Assembly: GCA_018400565.1 (NCBI GenBank)
Contig: JAGYMP010000244.1
Location: 1 to 10,255 of the forward strand
Direction: 5' to 3'
Source: Bacilli bacterium
GTDB lineage: Bacteria; Bacillota_I; Bacilli_A; Izemoplasmatales; Hujiaoplasmataceae
DNA: 10,255 bases
Shown here: in pieces, positions 1 through 7,288 of the stretch
Numbering within the stretch: the first letter of the stretch is position 1
Layout: every line of letters starts with the position of its first letter
Translations under genes and position numbers: made by a program
The notes under the pieces: model-generated
What the model was told of the DNA's origin: nothing
Seen by the model: only the letters and a program-made list of their open reading frames with translations
Databases searched by the model: none

Positions 1-124
1 TTTGCGAAAGCCCGAATTTATCAATCAATATTTTGGCGACGATATTATCATATGTCTGCCAAAACAAAGAAATAAAGAAAAAAGCGACGCCGACATAAAA
101 AACCCGTTTGACATTCAGTTTCAT
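1..124 (-). CDS. MFS transporter, N-terminal fragment (cut by window edge)
   Basis: This is the first 41 codons of a gene that runs off the left edge. The ATG at 124 is preceded by a GGGGTGG Shine-Dalgarno-like stretch and by an extended -10 promoter. The peptide begins MKLNVKRVFYVGVAFF, continues into a first membrane helix (about residues 7-21), and then reads FWQTYDNIVAKILIDKFGLS. The FWQxYDN pattern after helix 1, followed by an amphipathic stretch ending in FGLS, resembles the start of a group of bacterial major facilitator transporters, where it reads roughly FWQ-YDN-IPLIL. The substrate cannot be judged from 41 residues. The reading frame is open to the edge. The family call rests on pattern memory of a short N-terminus, so it is moderate. 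Confidence 0.6.
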   Translation of the reverse strand, partial: MKLNVKRVFYVGVAFFFISLFWQTYDNIVAKILIDKFGLSQ

Positions 125-156
125 TAAGCCACCCCACAAAAAAGTTCGTTATATTC

Positions 157-165
157 ATTATAGCA
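157..165 (-). promoter_or_regulatory. Extended -10 promoter for the MFS gene
   Basis: On the minus strand TGC is followed directly by a perfect TATAAT (162 to 157), an extended -10 element about 33 bases upstream of the start codon at 124. The position expected for a -35 box, 17 bases further upstream, falls in the stem of the preceding terminator and has no consensus match. That fits an extended -10 promoter working without a -35. Assigned from sequence only. Confidence 0.5.
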
Positions 166-173
166 TGCAAAAT

Positions 174-209
174 AAAAAACCGACGGGAGAAAATAAAAAT
201 CGTCGGTTT
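174..209 (-). terminator. Intrinsic terminator of the small membrane protein gene
   Basis: A perfect 9-bp stem forms between 201-209 and 177-185 (AAACCGACG with CGTCGGTTT on the minus strand) around a 15-nt loop. The 3' arm runs into TTTTTT at 179-174. It lies about 20 bases past the stop codon at 230. On the plus strand the hairpin is not followed by a T-run, so it acts for the minus strand. Confidence 0.8.
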
Positions 210-229
210 GTGCTTATATGAAAGGTGGC

Positions 230-775
230 TTAAGTCACAATTTTACTGGCCAGATACCTTGCGGCAAGTTCGTTGTATTTATTGGCTTTGAGTGATGCTT
301 TGGTTAACTCATCAGTTGCCGACCGCACCTTGATATACAATGTTTTCATGGTATGGAACAAAAGATAGAGTCCCGACAAAAACAATACACCCGCACCGAC
401 ATAGATATAATTGGTATAGGCCACAAGCGATGGGTATTGTGTCGGAACGTCAATCAAAACGCCAAATCGAAGCACGGCGGCCATCCCAATTCCCAACACC
501 ATCAAAAAAACACCGAGCAAACGAATGAACCATCGATAGCGGATACCCTCGACGTAATACTCAAATCGGTGGATCGAATCAAGATCAATTGCGTTCATTC
601 TCTGTTGACGGGCTTTTCTTCCTTTGACAAGGCTCATCCCTTTGGTCAGAAAAATGAGACGCCTTGTCGTCAACAGGATTTTACACAGGCCCTCTTTGGC
701 CTTCAACTTCGTGAAATTCTTGACAACATCTTCTTTTTCATTAAGCATGATGTTTGCATCAACCGTATTTTTCAT
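230..775 (-). CDS. Small two-helix membrane protein with a PH-like N-terminal region, function unknown
   Basis: This 181-residue protein has a soluble N-terminal part (about 1-80). Its core, KILLTTRRLIFLTKG (32-46) followed by IDLDSIHRFE (63-72), resembles the beta-strand pattern of bacterial PH-like (bPH) domains, in which a 'TxxRLIF' strand precedes an 'I-L-I' strand. Two hydrophobic helices follow (about 83-106 and 120-142), then a charged, probably helical cytoplasmic tail (144-181). No catalytic motif or signal peptide is visible. I chose the ATG at 775 because the GGGGGG stretch sits 6 bases upstream of it. The in-frame ATG at 781 directly abuts that stretch and is less likely. The gene stands alone between its own promoter and terminator. 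The PH-like assignment is a tentative pattern match and the function is unknown. Confidence 0.75.
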   Translation of the reverse strand: MKNTVDANIMLNEKEDVVKNFTKLKAKEGLCKILLTTRRLIFLTKGMSLVKGRKARQQRMNAIDLDSIHRFEYYVEGIRYRWFIRLLGVFLMVLGIGMAAVLRFGVLIDVPTQYPSLVAYTNYIYVGAGVLFLSGLYLLFHTMKTLYIKVRSATDELTKASLKANKYNELAARYLASKIVT

Positions 776-801
776 GCCCATCCCCCCGATAACTAATTAT
801 A

Positions 802-830
802 ATTTTACATGATAAAGTCCCATAATTCAA
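802..830 (-). promoter_or_regulatory. Possible sigma-A promoter for the small membrane protein gene
   Basis: TTGAAT (830-825) and TAAAAT (807-802) are separated by 17 bases on the minus strand and lie about 27 bases upstream of the start at 775. Both boxes deviate from consensus. A perfect TATAAT also occurs at 801-796, but with no suitable -35 at normal spacing. A promoter is expected here because a terminator lies just upstream (850-880). Confidence 0.4.
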
Positions 831-849
831 TATGACTGTTAAAATGAAC

Positions 850-880
850 AAAAAAAGATGGCCCGCAAAAAAACGGGCCG
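850..880 (-). terminator. Intrinsic terminator of the cation ATPase unit
   Basis: On the minus strand GGCCCG (879-874) pairs with CGGGCC (865-860) around a loop of seven T and one G. ATC and six T (856-851) follow. The hairpin begins about 9 bases after the ATPase stop codon. The stem is all G/C and the T-run is clear, so this is a strong terminator call. Confidence 0.85.
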
Positions 881-888
881 TTTGATTT

Positions 889-3591
889 TTATACAGGCTT
901 ATAGAATAATTTTGTCGATTCACCGGCCAGCATCGGCACCAAACCGAGCGCGGCGGCGAGAATCAATTCGATTGCCGAAAGGGCCTCGATGCGGAAGACA
1001 TCCGCAACAGGCGGGATGTAAACAAGCGCCATCAAAAGCCCCATCGAAACAAATATCGCATAATTCAGAAATGTATTTGAGAATGGATTCATCTGATGTA
1101 AAAATTTTGATTCGGACCGGGCTGAGAATGAGCGCCATAATTCACCGAACACGATGGTCACGAAAATCATCGTGCGGGCCTGACGCTGAATGTTTTCTGC
1201 AGGCAAGCCCTGATCGGCGACGATAAACCCGAGCTGAAAACTCACAAGCGCGGCGACCGCTAGTCCCAGACCCTGGATGAACACTTTCAGCAATGTCTGC
1301 TTATCCAATAGTTTCTCATCCGTATCACGTGGTTTTTTCTTCATAATGTTGGGTTCGGGCTCTTCCATGCCGAGTGCAAACGCAGGGAAGGAATCGGTCA
1401 TCAGATTGATCCACAACAAATGGATCGCCAAAAGCGGGATGATTGTCCATGCTTCCATGAAAAACGCAAAAATCATCGCAAAAAGAATGACCATGATCTC
1501 CCCGAGATTACACGAAACGAGATAAACCGTGAACTTACGGATGTTCTGATAAATCGTCCGTCCTTCTTCAACCGCATTGACAATCGAAGCAAAGTTATCG
1601 TCCGTCAAAATCATGTTTGAGGCTTCCTTGGAGACCTCGGTTCCGGTAATGCCCATGGCAACACCGATCTCGGCTTGTTTCAATGCCGGCGAATCGTTGA
1701 CGCCGTCGCCTGTCATAGCGACGACCTCGCCGTGTTTTTGCAAAACTTTGACAATCCGGATTTTTTCTTTTGGGGTCGACCGTGCGAAAACATCACACTT
1801 CAAGATGGCTTCTTCAAATTCCTCATCGGACATTTTCGAGGTTTCCTCACCGGAAAATGCCATATGTCCTTCTTTCATGATACCTAATTCCTTGGCGATG
1901 GCTTTGGCTGTCGTGAGATGGTCTCCGGTGATCATCATCACGCGTATACCCGCGCGTTTGCAGGTATCAATGGCCACTTTCGCTTCTTCCCGCGGCGGAT
2001 CGATCATGGCAGCCAGACCGACAAAGATGAGATCTTGCTCTTCATCCGCCGAATCGGGAGTATCTGTTTTTTTGTATGCGAAACCAAGCACACGGAATGC
2101 ATCGGACGTATAGTCCTCATTTTTCTTCAAAACATCATCGATGTCCTGATCGGTGATTTTTTTGACGGTGCCGTTTTTCGAAATACGATCGCATTTTTTA
2201 ATCAGTTGATCGGGAGCGCCTTTCGTCAACACAAGGTTCTCACCGTCAACTTTATTGATCGATGTCATCATTTTTCGTGTTGAATCAAACGAATACTCAT
2301 TCAGCTGAGGATATTTTTTTAGTTTGGCTTCGTTTTTAAATCCGGCTTTTTTGGCCAACACAATCAACGCACCCTCGGTGGGATCACCGAGCACCTTGTT
2401 TTCGTTTTCAATCGATGCATCGTTGCATAACAGACTGATTAAGGCGATTTTTTCTAAATTGCCTTTGATCTCAGCCGTTTCACCGTCATGGAGAATATCG
2501 CCTTTGATTTCATAACCTGTGCCGTCAACATCATATTCGTTGTCAATACCGTATACTTTCTTGACAGTCATCTCATTTTGTGTCAAGGTCCCGGTCTTGT
2601 CCGAACAAATCACCGTTGCCTGACCCAGTGTTTCGACCGTGGAAAGGTTTTTGATGATGGCGTTGCGTTTGACCATCCGTTGCATACCAAGCGCCAAAAC
2701 GACTGTGATGACGGCCGTCAAGCCTTCTGGTATGGCCGCGACGGCCAAGGCAATCGCGGTCAAAAAGATTTCAAATATGTCTTTCCCCTGAATCAAACCG
2801 ATGCCAAACACGGCAACAGAAACCACGATACAGATGATGCCGAGCATCTTAGCGAATTCATCGATCGTTTTTTGAAGAGGCGTTTTGCCTTCTTCGACCG
2901 ATTCGAGCATGGTCGCGATCTGTCCGATCTCCGTTTCCATGCCAATGTCCGTGACGACACCGTATGCTTTACCGTAAGATACAAGCGTGGACATGTACGC
3001 AAGGTTTTTTCGTTCTGCGAGCACAACCTCTTCTTCATATACGTTTTCAGCGTCTTTTCCCACCGGCTGGGATTCGCCGGTCAGTGCTGATTCGTCAATT
3101 TTAAGATTGGTGGTCTCCAAAAGACGCATGTCGGCGGCAACAAAATCGCCTGTTTCAAGATGTACGATGTCACCGATTGTCAAATCAGTTGAAGGTACCT
3201 CGGTCAATTTACCGTCACGAAGCACACGCGCCTGCGGTGAACTCATTTTTTTGAGGGCTTCCAAAGCATTGTTCGCTTTTTGTTCCTGGGTCACGCCCAA
3301 CACGGCATTGATGATAACGATCGCCATGATGATGATCCCGTCGACTAATCCCTCATGCGACAAAATCCCGGTGATGATCGAGATGATGGCCGCAACTAAA
3401 AGAATGATAACCAAAAAGTCTTTGAACTGGTCCAGAAACATCTGGAACAAAGTTTTTTTCTTCTCTTTCTTTAGTTCATTGATACCGTAACGCTCTTGTC
3501 TTTTTTTGACCTCTTCCGTGGATAGACCCGTTTCCCTGTCGGTATTGAGATCTTTTAATGTTTCTTCGACGTTCTTCTGATAGTATTCCAT
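889..3591 (-). CDS. P2A-type cation-transporting ATPase (Ca2+ and/or Mn2+ exporter)
   Basis: This 900-residue protein is a complete P2-type ATPase that pumps cations out of the cytoplasm at the cost of ATP. Domains in order: an N-terminal cation-ATPase domain (1-50), helices M1-M2 (about 56-100), the actuator domain with TGES (171-174), and M3-M4 with AAIPEGL and its Glu (289). The P domain carries DKTGT with the phosphorylated Asp331. The nucleotide domain has KGAPD (457-461), followed by TGDH (555-558) and TGDGVND (627-633), then M5-M10. Ion-site residues of the SERCA type are visible: M5 NLGE (Asn695, Glu698) and M6 NLMTD (Asn729, Asp733). The position matching the SERCA M8 Glu appears to be Val, which may mean a single ion site. 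The ATG at 3591 follows GGAGG with 6-nt spacing. A start further upstream would lie inside the leader terminator. The manganese-type riboswitch argues that Mn2+ is at least one substrate; related bacterial pumps are usually named calcium ATPases. Confidence 0.93.
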   Translation of the reverse strand: MEYYQKNVEETLKDLNTDRETGLSTEEVKKRQERYGINELKKEKKKTLFQMFLDQFKDFLVIILLVAAIISIITGILSHEGLVDGIIIMAIVIINAVLGVTQEQKANNALEALKKMSSPQARVLRDGKLTEVPSTDLTIGDIVHLETGDFVAADMRLLETTNLKIDESALTGESQPVGKDAENVYEEEVVLAERKNLAYMSTLVSYGKAYGVVTDIGMETEIGQIATMLESVEEGKTPLQKTIDEFAKMLGIICIVVSVAVFGIGLIQGKDIFEIFLTAIALAVAAIPEGLTAVITVVLALGMQRMVKRNAIIKNLSTVETLGQATVICSDKTGTLTQNEMTVKKVYGIDNEYDVDGTGYEIKGDILHDGETAEIKGNLEKIALISLLCNDASIENENKVLGDPTEGALIVLAKKAGFKNEAKLKKYPQLNEYSFDSTRKMMTSINKVDGENLVLTKGAPDQLIKKCDRISKNGTVKKITDQDIDDVLKKNEDYTSDAFRVLGFAYKKTDTPDSADEEQDLIFVGLAAMIDPPREEAKVAIDTCKRAGIRVMMITGDHLTTAKAIAKELGIMKEGHMAFSGEETSKMSDEEFEEAILKCDVFARSTPKEKIRIVKVLQKHGEVVAMTGDGVNDSPALKQAEIGVAMGITGTEVSKEASNMILTDDNFASIVNAVEEGRTIYQNIRKFTVYLVSCNLGEIMVILFAMIFAFFMEAWTIIPLLAIHLLWINLMTDSFPAFALGMEEPEPNIMKKKPRDTDEKLLDKQTLLKVFIQGLGLAVAALVSFQLGFIVADQGLPAENIQRQARTMIFVTIVFGELWRSFSARSESKFLHQMNPFSNTFLNYAIFVSMGLLMALVYIPPVADVFRIEALSAIELILAAALGLVPMLAGESTKLFYKPV

Positions 3592-3624
3592 GTGTTTCCT
3601 CCATTTGTGAAGAATGATTGATTT

Positions 3625-3662
3625 AAAAAAAGACTCATACACGCACAATCCGTGCATAAGTC
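3625..3662 (-). terminator. Riboswitch-controlled intrinsic terminator in the ATPase leader
   Basis: An 11-bp stem forms between 3662-3652 (GACTTATGCAC) and 3642-3632 (GTGTATGAGTC), with two G-U pairs and a 9-nt loop. Seven T follow (3631-3625). Its 5' arm contains CTTATG, the same bases that close helix P1 of the upstream aptamer, so the two structures exclude one another. This layout predicts that ligand binding prevents termination, making it an ON switch. The stop site is about 34 bases before the start codon. Confidence 0.8.
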
Positions 3663-3738
3663 TCGCTGTGAGAATTAAACCAGGCTTATGGCCATGATTG
3701 TTGATTTAATCACGCAGTGCGTCAGCTACTCCCTTATG
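3655..3738 (-). ncRNA. yybP-ykoY family (manganese) riboswitch aptamer
   Basis: The leader RNA carries the two hallmark conserved stretches of this family: GGGAGTAGC (3733-3725), and AGCGAGAC (3667-3660) just before the 3' closing strand. CATAAG (3738-3733) pairs perfectly with CTTATG (3660-3655) to form P1. Between them a long imperfect helix pairs GTGATTAAATC (3713-3703) with GGTTTAATTCTCAC (3681-3668). Family knowledge: yybP-ykoY RNAs bind Mn2+ at the docked L1-L3 loops and control Mn exporters, including P-type ATPases. Here the aptamer lies between a strong promoter and an intrinsic terminator, directly upstream of a P-type ATPase. The motif was recognised by eye; a covariance-model search would settle it. 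Confidence 0.85.
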
Positions 3739-3754
3739 TCATTTATCTTTTTTT

Positions 3755-3783
3755 ATAATACTTCATTATCAATGATTTGTCAA
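3755..3783 (-). promoter_or_regulatory. Sigma-A promoter of the riboswitch-ATPase unit
   Basis: A perfect -35 TTGACA (3783-3778) and a -10 TATTAT (3760-3755) are separated by exactly 17 bases. Transcription would start near 3748, about 10 bases before helix P1 of the riboswitch. The promoter sits between the stop of the ABC permease (3811) and the leader, so the ATPase has its own transcript. No terminator is visible between the permease and this promoter. Confidence 0.8.
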
Positions 3784-3810
3784 TCTCGGATTATGATTTC
3801 CGGCTCCTGT

Positions 3811-4554
3811 TTAGCGGTATTGTTTTGGCGTATAACCACGCATGTGGCGAACCGTCATTTCCAGTAAGACCGTAAACAAAACAAGACAAATGGTCCAGGC
3901 AAACACGTCGTCGAACGCAAGATTAATTTTTGCAAGGTACAGTTCATTTCCGATGGAAACATCCGTTTGCGAAAGATATTCCGCCATCACAAGAACCTTG
4001 ACACCCAATCCGGCCGATTGCAGAAGAACAGAGCGCATCTTCGGGGCGATCAGAGGAAAGAATAATGCGAACAATCCCCGAAAATAACGCCCGTCCTCCA
4101 AAGCATAAACATCTTTCAAATCCTCATCGATATGCTCAAGCGCATGCTTGATTCCTTCATAGACAAGCGGGAACACAATTAAAAAGGTGATTAGATATGG
4201 CGCAACCGTGAAACCCACGATGATGAGAATGATTACAATCACGGATATCACGGGAATGGTCCTCAGGACAATGATAATCGGGTTCAAGAACCATCCGACG
4301 GTTTTGAAGCGAACCGAAACCGCCGCACAAATGATCGCGGACCCATAGGCGATCACAAGCGAGACACACAACCTGATAAAAGTCCTTGCGATCGCCATCA
4401 GGTTATCCGATGAGGAAAAAAGTCCGAAAAAAGCTGATAAAACTTTTTTTGGACCGGGTATCAACATATCATTCCCATAGTGTTTTGCGACGATCACCCA
4501 GAGCAAAAACAAAATCAACAGGGAAGAAACAAGAACGTTTGTTTTTTTCAACAT
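3811..4554 (-). CDS. ABC transporter permease, SsuC/TauC (BPD_transp_1) type
   Basis: This 247-residue inner-membrane protein begins with a helix (about 8-25) and has further hydrophobic segments, including about 60-82, 90-113, 116-133, 162-182 and 217-236. The segment near 140-170 (DLKDVYALEDGRYFRGLF, then FPLIAPKM) has the layout of the EAA loop that docks on the ATPase subunit, though the EAA sequence itself is weak. Overall it looks like the permeases of nitrate/sulfonate/thiamine-precursor importers. The ATG at 4554 overlaps the stop of the binding-protein gene in TGATG, with AGGTGA just upstream; a TTG three bases earlier is a poorer start. No ATPase gene follows, so the energising subunit must come from elsewhere. 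The substrate is unknown. Confidence 0.85.
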   Translation of the reverse strand: MLKKTNVLVSSLLILFLLWVIVAKHYGNDMLIPGPKKVLSAFFGLFSSSDNLMAIARTFIRLCVSLVIAYGSAIICAAVSVRFKTVGWFLNPIIIVLRTIPVISVIVIILIIVGFTVAPYLITFLIVFPLVYEGIKHALEHIDEDLKDVYALEDGRYFRGLFALFFPLIAPKMRSVLLQSAGLGVKVLVMAEYLSQTDVSIGNELYLAKINLAFDDVFAWTICLVLFTVLLEMTVRHMRGYTPKQYR

Positions 4555-5468
4555 CAATCACCTACGACATAAAATTTTTCTTCGGGAAGTTCGCCTCCGT
4601 ATAACTGTGGATTCAACTGTGACAGACGCGTGAAATAAGCTTCCAGATCATCTTTGACATCATCGGCCGCTATGAAACCGAGATGACACCTCGGAATCGC
4701 ACTTGCCATCACCGATTCGGGGAACGGATAATCCAGGGACGCCGCAAATGTCGCGGCTGAATCGGGATCATCAAGAACGTCTTCGACGGATGCTTCGATA
4801 TCCGAGGCGATTTCATCCATACGATCCTCACTCAGCCGCTTATTGACAAACACACCGGCCTGTGGATACGAACCATCACCGGTCGTTTCTTGGTAAATCT
4901 CCTGAATGTCGATGATTGAGAGATCATGGTTCGCCGATAAGACCGACAGGGACGGTTCAGCGGTTAAAATAATCGTTTCAGGATTCTCAAGCCAAAGCGC
5001 GGATGCGGATTGGACGGAATCGACATACGTGAAGGATGGTTCGATTCCTGTGTCCTGACAAAGGTATTGGACAATGGCATCGCCCGTTTGCATTCTTCCA
5101 AACATCACGATCTCTTTGCCATCAAGCGAATCAAACGTGAAACCGTCTTGTTGTTGTGTCACAAGATAATAATTGCCAAACGTGATTGCACCCAAAAACC
5201 GATAATCGGATCCCGAGGCATGCATTTTCGCCCCCAAATTGGTCGGAGCAAGGATCACATCATGGGAACCGGATCCAAATGCTGACACAAGCGGATCGGG
5301 TCCATTCACGATATCCATCTCATATGCTTCGTTTTCATGCAAGTAAAGTGCCGCAAGCGCAGGCGAACCCTGGGGTGTGATCACATCTATTGTTGTCTTT
5401 TCCTCATTGCATGCCGCCATGGAAAAAAACACCACGGCGAGCAACAGAACAGTTGTTATTTTTTTCAT
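4554..5468 (-). CDS. ABC transporter solute-binding lipoprotein (NMT1/SsuA-like), substrate unknown
   Basis: This 304-residue protein starts with a lipoprotein signal peptide: MKK, a hydrophobic core (4-19), and a lipobox-like SMAAC with Cys20 as the predicted lipidated residue, anchoring it outside the membrane. The mature part starts IDVITPQGSPALAAL and continues with a 'DVILAPTNLGAKM' strand-loop. That is the type 2 periplasmic-binding fold seen in NMT1/SsuA/PhnD-like proteins. A start at 5528 is possible in frame (it overlaps the hydrogenase stop in ATGA), but it would place 20 polar residues before the signal peptide. I therefore prefer 5468, which has GGGGTG about 10 bases upstream. It lies 56 bases after the hydrogenase gene with no terminator between, and it is coupled to the permease. 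The ligand cannot be inferred from sequence. Confidence 0.85.
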   Translation of the reverse strand: MKKITTVLLLAVVFFSMAACNEEKTTIDVITPQGSPALAALYLHENEAYEMDIVNGPDPLVSAFGSGSHDVILAPTNLGAKMHASGSDYRFLGAITFGNYYLVTQQQDGFTFDSLDGKEIVMFGRMQTGDAIVQYLCQDTGIEPSFTYVDSVQSASALWLENPETIILTAEPSLSVLSANHDLSIIDIQEIYQETTGDGSYPQAGVFVNKRLSEDRMDEIASDIEASVEDVLDDPDSAATFAASLDYPFPESVMASAIPRCHLGFIAADDVKDDLEAYFTRLSQLNPQLYGGELPEEKFYVVGD

Positions 5469-5524
5469 GATAACTTTACACCCCGTTGTTGTTATATCAT
5501 TCGAAATCGTACGATTCATCTTCA

Positions 5525-7288
5525 TCATAACAAATCACGACTGTATGCATTACGGGGATTGTATGTCGTATGCAACAGATCATGGGAGCGTTTTGATCCG
5601 GGCTTGTTTAAATATGTTTCATATAAATGATTGACGGCGGGATTCTCATGGGATTTCCTGAGCGGAGCTTTGCGGTCAATGTCATAGAGAACACGTGCCC
5701 TCAGCAAACGGACATCAACTTCATCTTGGATTTTCGCCGGAACGATTGGCTGACCGCCGCCGTTCACACAACCCCCGGTGCATCCCATGAACTCAACGAA
5801 ATGGTATGTTTTGTCGGTCGTTTTCAAATGATCCAGAAATTCACGGATAGCTTTTCCACCGTGGACCACCGCAATCCGGAGTGTCTGACCCGCCACGTCA
5901 TAGGTCGCTTCTTTAACATCATCAATGCCACGCACAGCCTTGAAATCAACCGCTTCGGATGCTTCATCCAACTTCTCACTCACAGTTCTGAGCGCCGCTT
6001 CCATGACACCGCCGGTCGCCCCGAAAATGGAGCCGGCCCCGGTGTATGATGCCAATTCGCCGTATGGACGCATCGGTTCAAGATTCCGGAAATCAATGTC
6101 TCTATGACGGATGATCCGCGCAAACTCACGGGTGGTGAGAACAAAATCAACATCCATCAACCCGTCACGTCCCATTTCTTTGCGTTTCGCTTCGGCCTTT
6201 TTGGCGACACATGGCATGATTGAAACAGATATGATGTCGCTGGGTTCTTTATTCAGCTTTTCCGCAAAATAACTTTTGATCAAAGCACCGGCCATTTGTT
6301 GAGGCGATTTGCATGTTGATACATTGGGGATGAATTCCGGATAATTCAGTTCCAACAAATTAATCCATCCCGGTGAACAAGACGTGAAAAGCGGTAAAGG
6401 TCCGTCGCCGTTCAACCGGTTAAGAAATTCAGTTCCTTCTTCCATGATCGTCAGATCGGCAGCGAAATTCGTATCGACGATCTCGTCGATTCCGAGCTTC
6501 TTCAATGCCGCGAACATTTTCCCTTCGACATCCGATCCGATCGGATATCCGAATTCCTCACCGAGTGAGGCTCTGACGGCTGGTGCGACCTGAACCACGA
6601 CTGTTTTGTCTTTTTCCAAAAGTGCGCGGTCAAAATCCCTGACATGATCGACACCGCTGATCGCGCCTGTCGGACATGCCTGGATGCACTTGCCGCAATA
6701 GATGCAACCGCTGTCGTCGAGATCGTGGAAATTCGCCGGACCGACATAAGTGTCGGCTCCCCGCTCATTGAATCCCAGCACGGACAGTCCCGTTTCTTTT
6801 TCACATGCGGAGATACAACGCCCGCAAAGCACACATTTGCCTGAATCAAGCACCATCGCGTCCGAAGAATGGTTGATGCGTATTTTCTTCTGCTTGAACA
6901 GATCGATGTTGGAAAAATCATTCTCGACATTGAACCGACGAAGAAGATCCAAAAATTCACAACTGTTTTCGCGTGTGCATTTCCAACATTCCATTTTATG
7001 GTTAGCCGCGAGCAATTCAAGATTAAAGGACACGGCGTCATAGATTTCGCGTGTGTTTGTTTCAATAACCATGCCGTCTTGTACTTTCGTCGAACATGAT
7101 GTGTGCAATCCCTTCATCCCTTTGATTTTTACGACGCAGACACGGCAATTCGATTTCTCATGCACACCTTCGAGAAAACAAAGGCGCGGGATGTCGATGT
7201 CCAATTGATAAGCAGCCTTCATGATGGTAAAGTCTTCAGGGACTTGAATCGTTTTTCCGTCAATGGTCACCGTGACAAGTTTAGACAT
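5525..7288 (-). CDS. hndD: [FeFe]-hydrogenase catalytic subunit of an NAD(P)-linked, probably bifurcating complex
   Basis: This 587-residue cytoplasmic enzyme (also called HydA) carries out H2 formation or oxidation at the H-cluster. Domains in order: an N-terminal [2Fe-2S] domain (Cys37, 48, 51, 65), then a His-ligated [4Fe-4S] site (His97, Cys101, 104, 110). Two ferredoxin-type [4Fe-4S] clusters follow (Cys152/155/158/162 and 195/198/201/205), then the H-domain. H-cluster motifs are L1 TSCSPGW (302-308), L2 MPCVAKKAE (Cys360) and L3 EFMGCTGGCVNGGGQP (Cys503, Cys507). The C-terminal KSHENP...LLHTTY region is the small-subunit-like tail. The length matches HndD/HydA subunits. L1 has Ser in place of the second Cys of the usual TSCCP. 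The ATG at 7288 overlaps the previous stop by 8 bases and follows GGAGG. Maturases HydE/F/G are not in the window. Confidence 0.95.
   Translation of the reverse strand: MSKLVTVTIDGKTIQVPEDFTIMKAAYQLDIDIPRLCFLEGVHEKSNCRVCVVKIKGMKGLHTSCSTKVQDGMVIETNTREIYDAVSFNLELLAANHKMECWKCTRENSCEFLDLLRRFNVENDFSNIDLFKQKKIRINHSSDAMVLDSGKCVLCGRCISACEKETGLSVLGFNERGADTYVGPANFHDLDDSGCIYCGKCIQACPTGAISGVDHVRDFDRALLEKDKTVVVQVAPAVRASLGEEFGYPIGSDVEGKMFAALKKLGIDEIVDTNFAADLTIMEEGTEFLNRLNGDGPLPLFTSCSPGWINLLELNYPEFIPNVSTCKSPQQMAGALIKSYFAEKLNKEPSDIISVSIMPCVAKKAEAKRKEMGRDGLMDVDFVLTTREFARIIRHRDIDFRNLEPMRPYGELASYTGAGSIFGATGGVMEAALRTVSEKLDEASEAVDFKAVRGIDDVKEATYDVAGQTLRIAVVHGGKAIREFLDHLKTTDKTYHFVEFMGCTGGCVNGGGQPIVPAKIQDEVDVRLLRARVLYDIDRKAPLRKSHENPAVNHLYETYLNKPGSKRSHDLLHTTYNPRNAYSRDLL

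Noticed and set aside
353..796. 147-codon open frame on the plus strand.
   Set aside because: It is antisense to the small membrane protein gene, has no ribosome binding site or recognisable domain, and would run through that gene's upstream region.
2488..3090. 200-codon open frame on the plus strand.
   Set aside because: It is antisense to the well-supported ATPase gene, has no family resemblance, and is rich in His, Phe, Arg and Asp as expected of a shadow frame.
3592..3657. Extension of the ATPase frame to an ATG at 3657, adding 22 residues.
   Set aside because: The extra codons lie within the riboswitch P1 strand and terminator. The ATG at 3591 has a well-spaced GGAGG and starts at the usual P2A N-terminus.
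3784..3810. Short inverted repeat CGGA/TCCG after the permease gene as a terminator.
   Set aside because: It has only a 4-bp stem with an 8-nt loop and no T-run, too weak to call.
5505..5516. Perfect 12-bp palindrome AATCGTACGATT between the hydrogenase stop and the binding-protein start.
   Set aside because: A 12-bp palindrome is expected about twice by chance in 10 kb, it does not extend further, and there is no second copy or nearby promoter to support an operator.
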